A stretch of 64,000 nt of DNA from Desulfobulbaceae bacterium (GTDB taxonomy: Bacteria > Desulfobacterota > Desulfobulbia > Desulfobulbales > Desulfocapsaceae), in assembly GCA_009773475.1 (NCBI GenBank), contig WSXV01000007.1, positions 122,630 to 186,629 on the forward strand, read 5' to 3'. A program made the position numbers and the translations under genes. How positions within the stretch are numbered: position 1 is the stretch's first letter; the number at the start of each line of letters is the position of its first letter. Shown here in pieces: positions 63,614 to 64,000 of the stretch. The notes under the pieces were generated by a model. That model ran no database searches. It was not told the origin of the DNA and saw only the letters and a list, made by a program, of their open reading frames with translations.

Positions 63614-64000
63614 ATGAAGCAAGGACAACTGAGTAAAACACTTATCACGACGGCCCTGTTCGGGGCCGTCGTCGCTAGTCAGGCCATGGCGGGAGGAGGT
63701 GGGACGCTATCCATGGAGGCCATGCAGCGGCAGATGCAGGAGTTAATCAACCAGAATAAACATCTGACCCAGCGGGTGGGTGAACTGGAAGGAAAGATGT
63801 CGGAAACAAACGCCAGGACCGCTGAGAAGCTTCAGGCCCTGGATAAAGGAGAGGAGAAAACTGCCCCCAAAAAGATCAGCGACTTCGTCACCCTCTCTGG
63901 CCTGATTGAGGTGGAGTTTGCCACAGGTGATGATTTTGCAGGCAATAACTTCAACTCTTTTGACACCTCCACCGTGGAGCTTGGGCTGGACATCAAGGCC
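63614..64000 (+). CDS. Outer-membrane porin (LbtU-like), N-terminal part, partial
   Basis: 129 codons visible, running off the right edge. I translated it directly: signal peptide (LITTALFGAVVASQAMA), then a coiled-coil segment (MEAMQRQMQELINQNKHLTQRVGELEGK), then a beta-strand region beginning ISDFVTLSGLIEVEFATGDDF. This layout is that of LbtU-type porins. Strong AGGAGAGA ribosome site before the ATG at 63614. Substrate uncertain; likely siderophore or other small solute uptake by family. Confidence 0.78.
   Translation, partial: MKQGQLSKTLITTALFGAVVASQAMAGGGGTLSMEAMQRQMQELINQNKHLTQRVGELEGKMSETNARTAEKLQALDKGEEKTAPKKISDFVTLSGLIEVEFATGDDFAGNNFNSFDTSTVELGLDIKA

Noticed and set aside
1..64000. 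CRISPR arrays, prophage, toxin-antitoxin or restriction-modification systems
   Set aside because: No regularly spaced repeats, no phage structural genes, and no paired toxin-like small ORFs or methylase motifs were seen on either strand.

Overview
The window reads as chromosomal DNA of an anaerobic, respiring Gram-negative bacterium, most probably a Desulfobacterota member near the Desulfobulbales. This is inferred from gene content; no rRNA or other taxonomic marker was tested. The supporting signs are a PsrA/PhsA-type molybdoenzyme operon, a 2-hydroxyacyl-CoA-dehydratase-like protein with its ATP-dependent activator, an extended ferrous-iron uptake (Feo) cluster, the futalosine route to menaquinone, many radical-SAM proteins, and outer-membrane systems (Mla, a porin, lipoproteins). 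Coding density is high and gene order is mostly ordinary housekeeping.

Layout. 1-3.5 kb (minus): molybdopterin oxidoreductase operon (chaperone, catalytic subunit, four-cluster Fe-S subunit that runs off the left edge). 3.8-5.9 kb (minus): activator plus HgdB-like protein, resembling the double-cubane cluster protein pair. 6.2-9.5 kb (minus): feoA, FeoA-like, Cys-rich small membrane protein, feoB. 9.6-12 kb (minus): tRNA-Glu, flavodoxin-like protein, malQ. 12.5-13.9 kb (plus): a compact RpoD-type sigma factor, followed by a hairpin and a 98-bp tandem repeat. 14.2-22.1 kb (plus): menaquinone operon mqnE, mqnC, amidohydrolase, acyltransferase, mqnA, ubiX, ubiA, DUF3108. 22.4-29.1 kb (plus): ffh, rpsP, khpA, rimM, trmD, TrmD-linked methyltransferase, rplS, rnhB, yraN, pdxA. 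29.1-30.5 kb: a complete IS4-type element with an 11-bp target duplication and a decayed transposase. 30.6-34 kb: tmk, TPR lipoprotein, second lipoprotein. 34.1-36.1 kb (minus): YkgJ-type protein and AMIN-domain protein separated by a 173-bp MITE-like element. 36.3-47.2 kb (plus): large radical-SAM protein, GH17-like protein, PstS-like binding protein, chemotaxis receptor, 1384-aa SNF2 protein. 47.2-54.4 kb (minus): mlaEFD followed directly by bioBAFGC. 54.8-57.7 kb: EF-hand protein convergent with a CpxAR-like two-component pair. 58.2 kb: tRNA-Leu. 58.9-64 kb (plus): ABC-binding-domain hybrid kinase, a small unknown gene, a structured leader RNA candidate, a Cys/His-rich protein and the start of a porin.

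How it fits together: the menaquinone operon supplies the quinone that membrane-bound molybdoenzymes of the first operon typically use; the Feo cluster supplies the Fe(II) needed by the many Fe-S proteins; the ffh-to-yraN block is the usual translation, RNA-modification and secretion cluster. I found no CRISPR array, prophage or classical defence system. The least explained items are the structured leader upstream of the Cys/His-rich gene, the MITE-like element, the sigma factor with its hairpin repeats, and the double-cubane-type pair.
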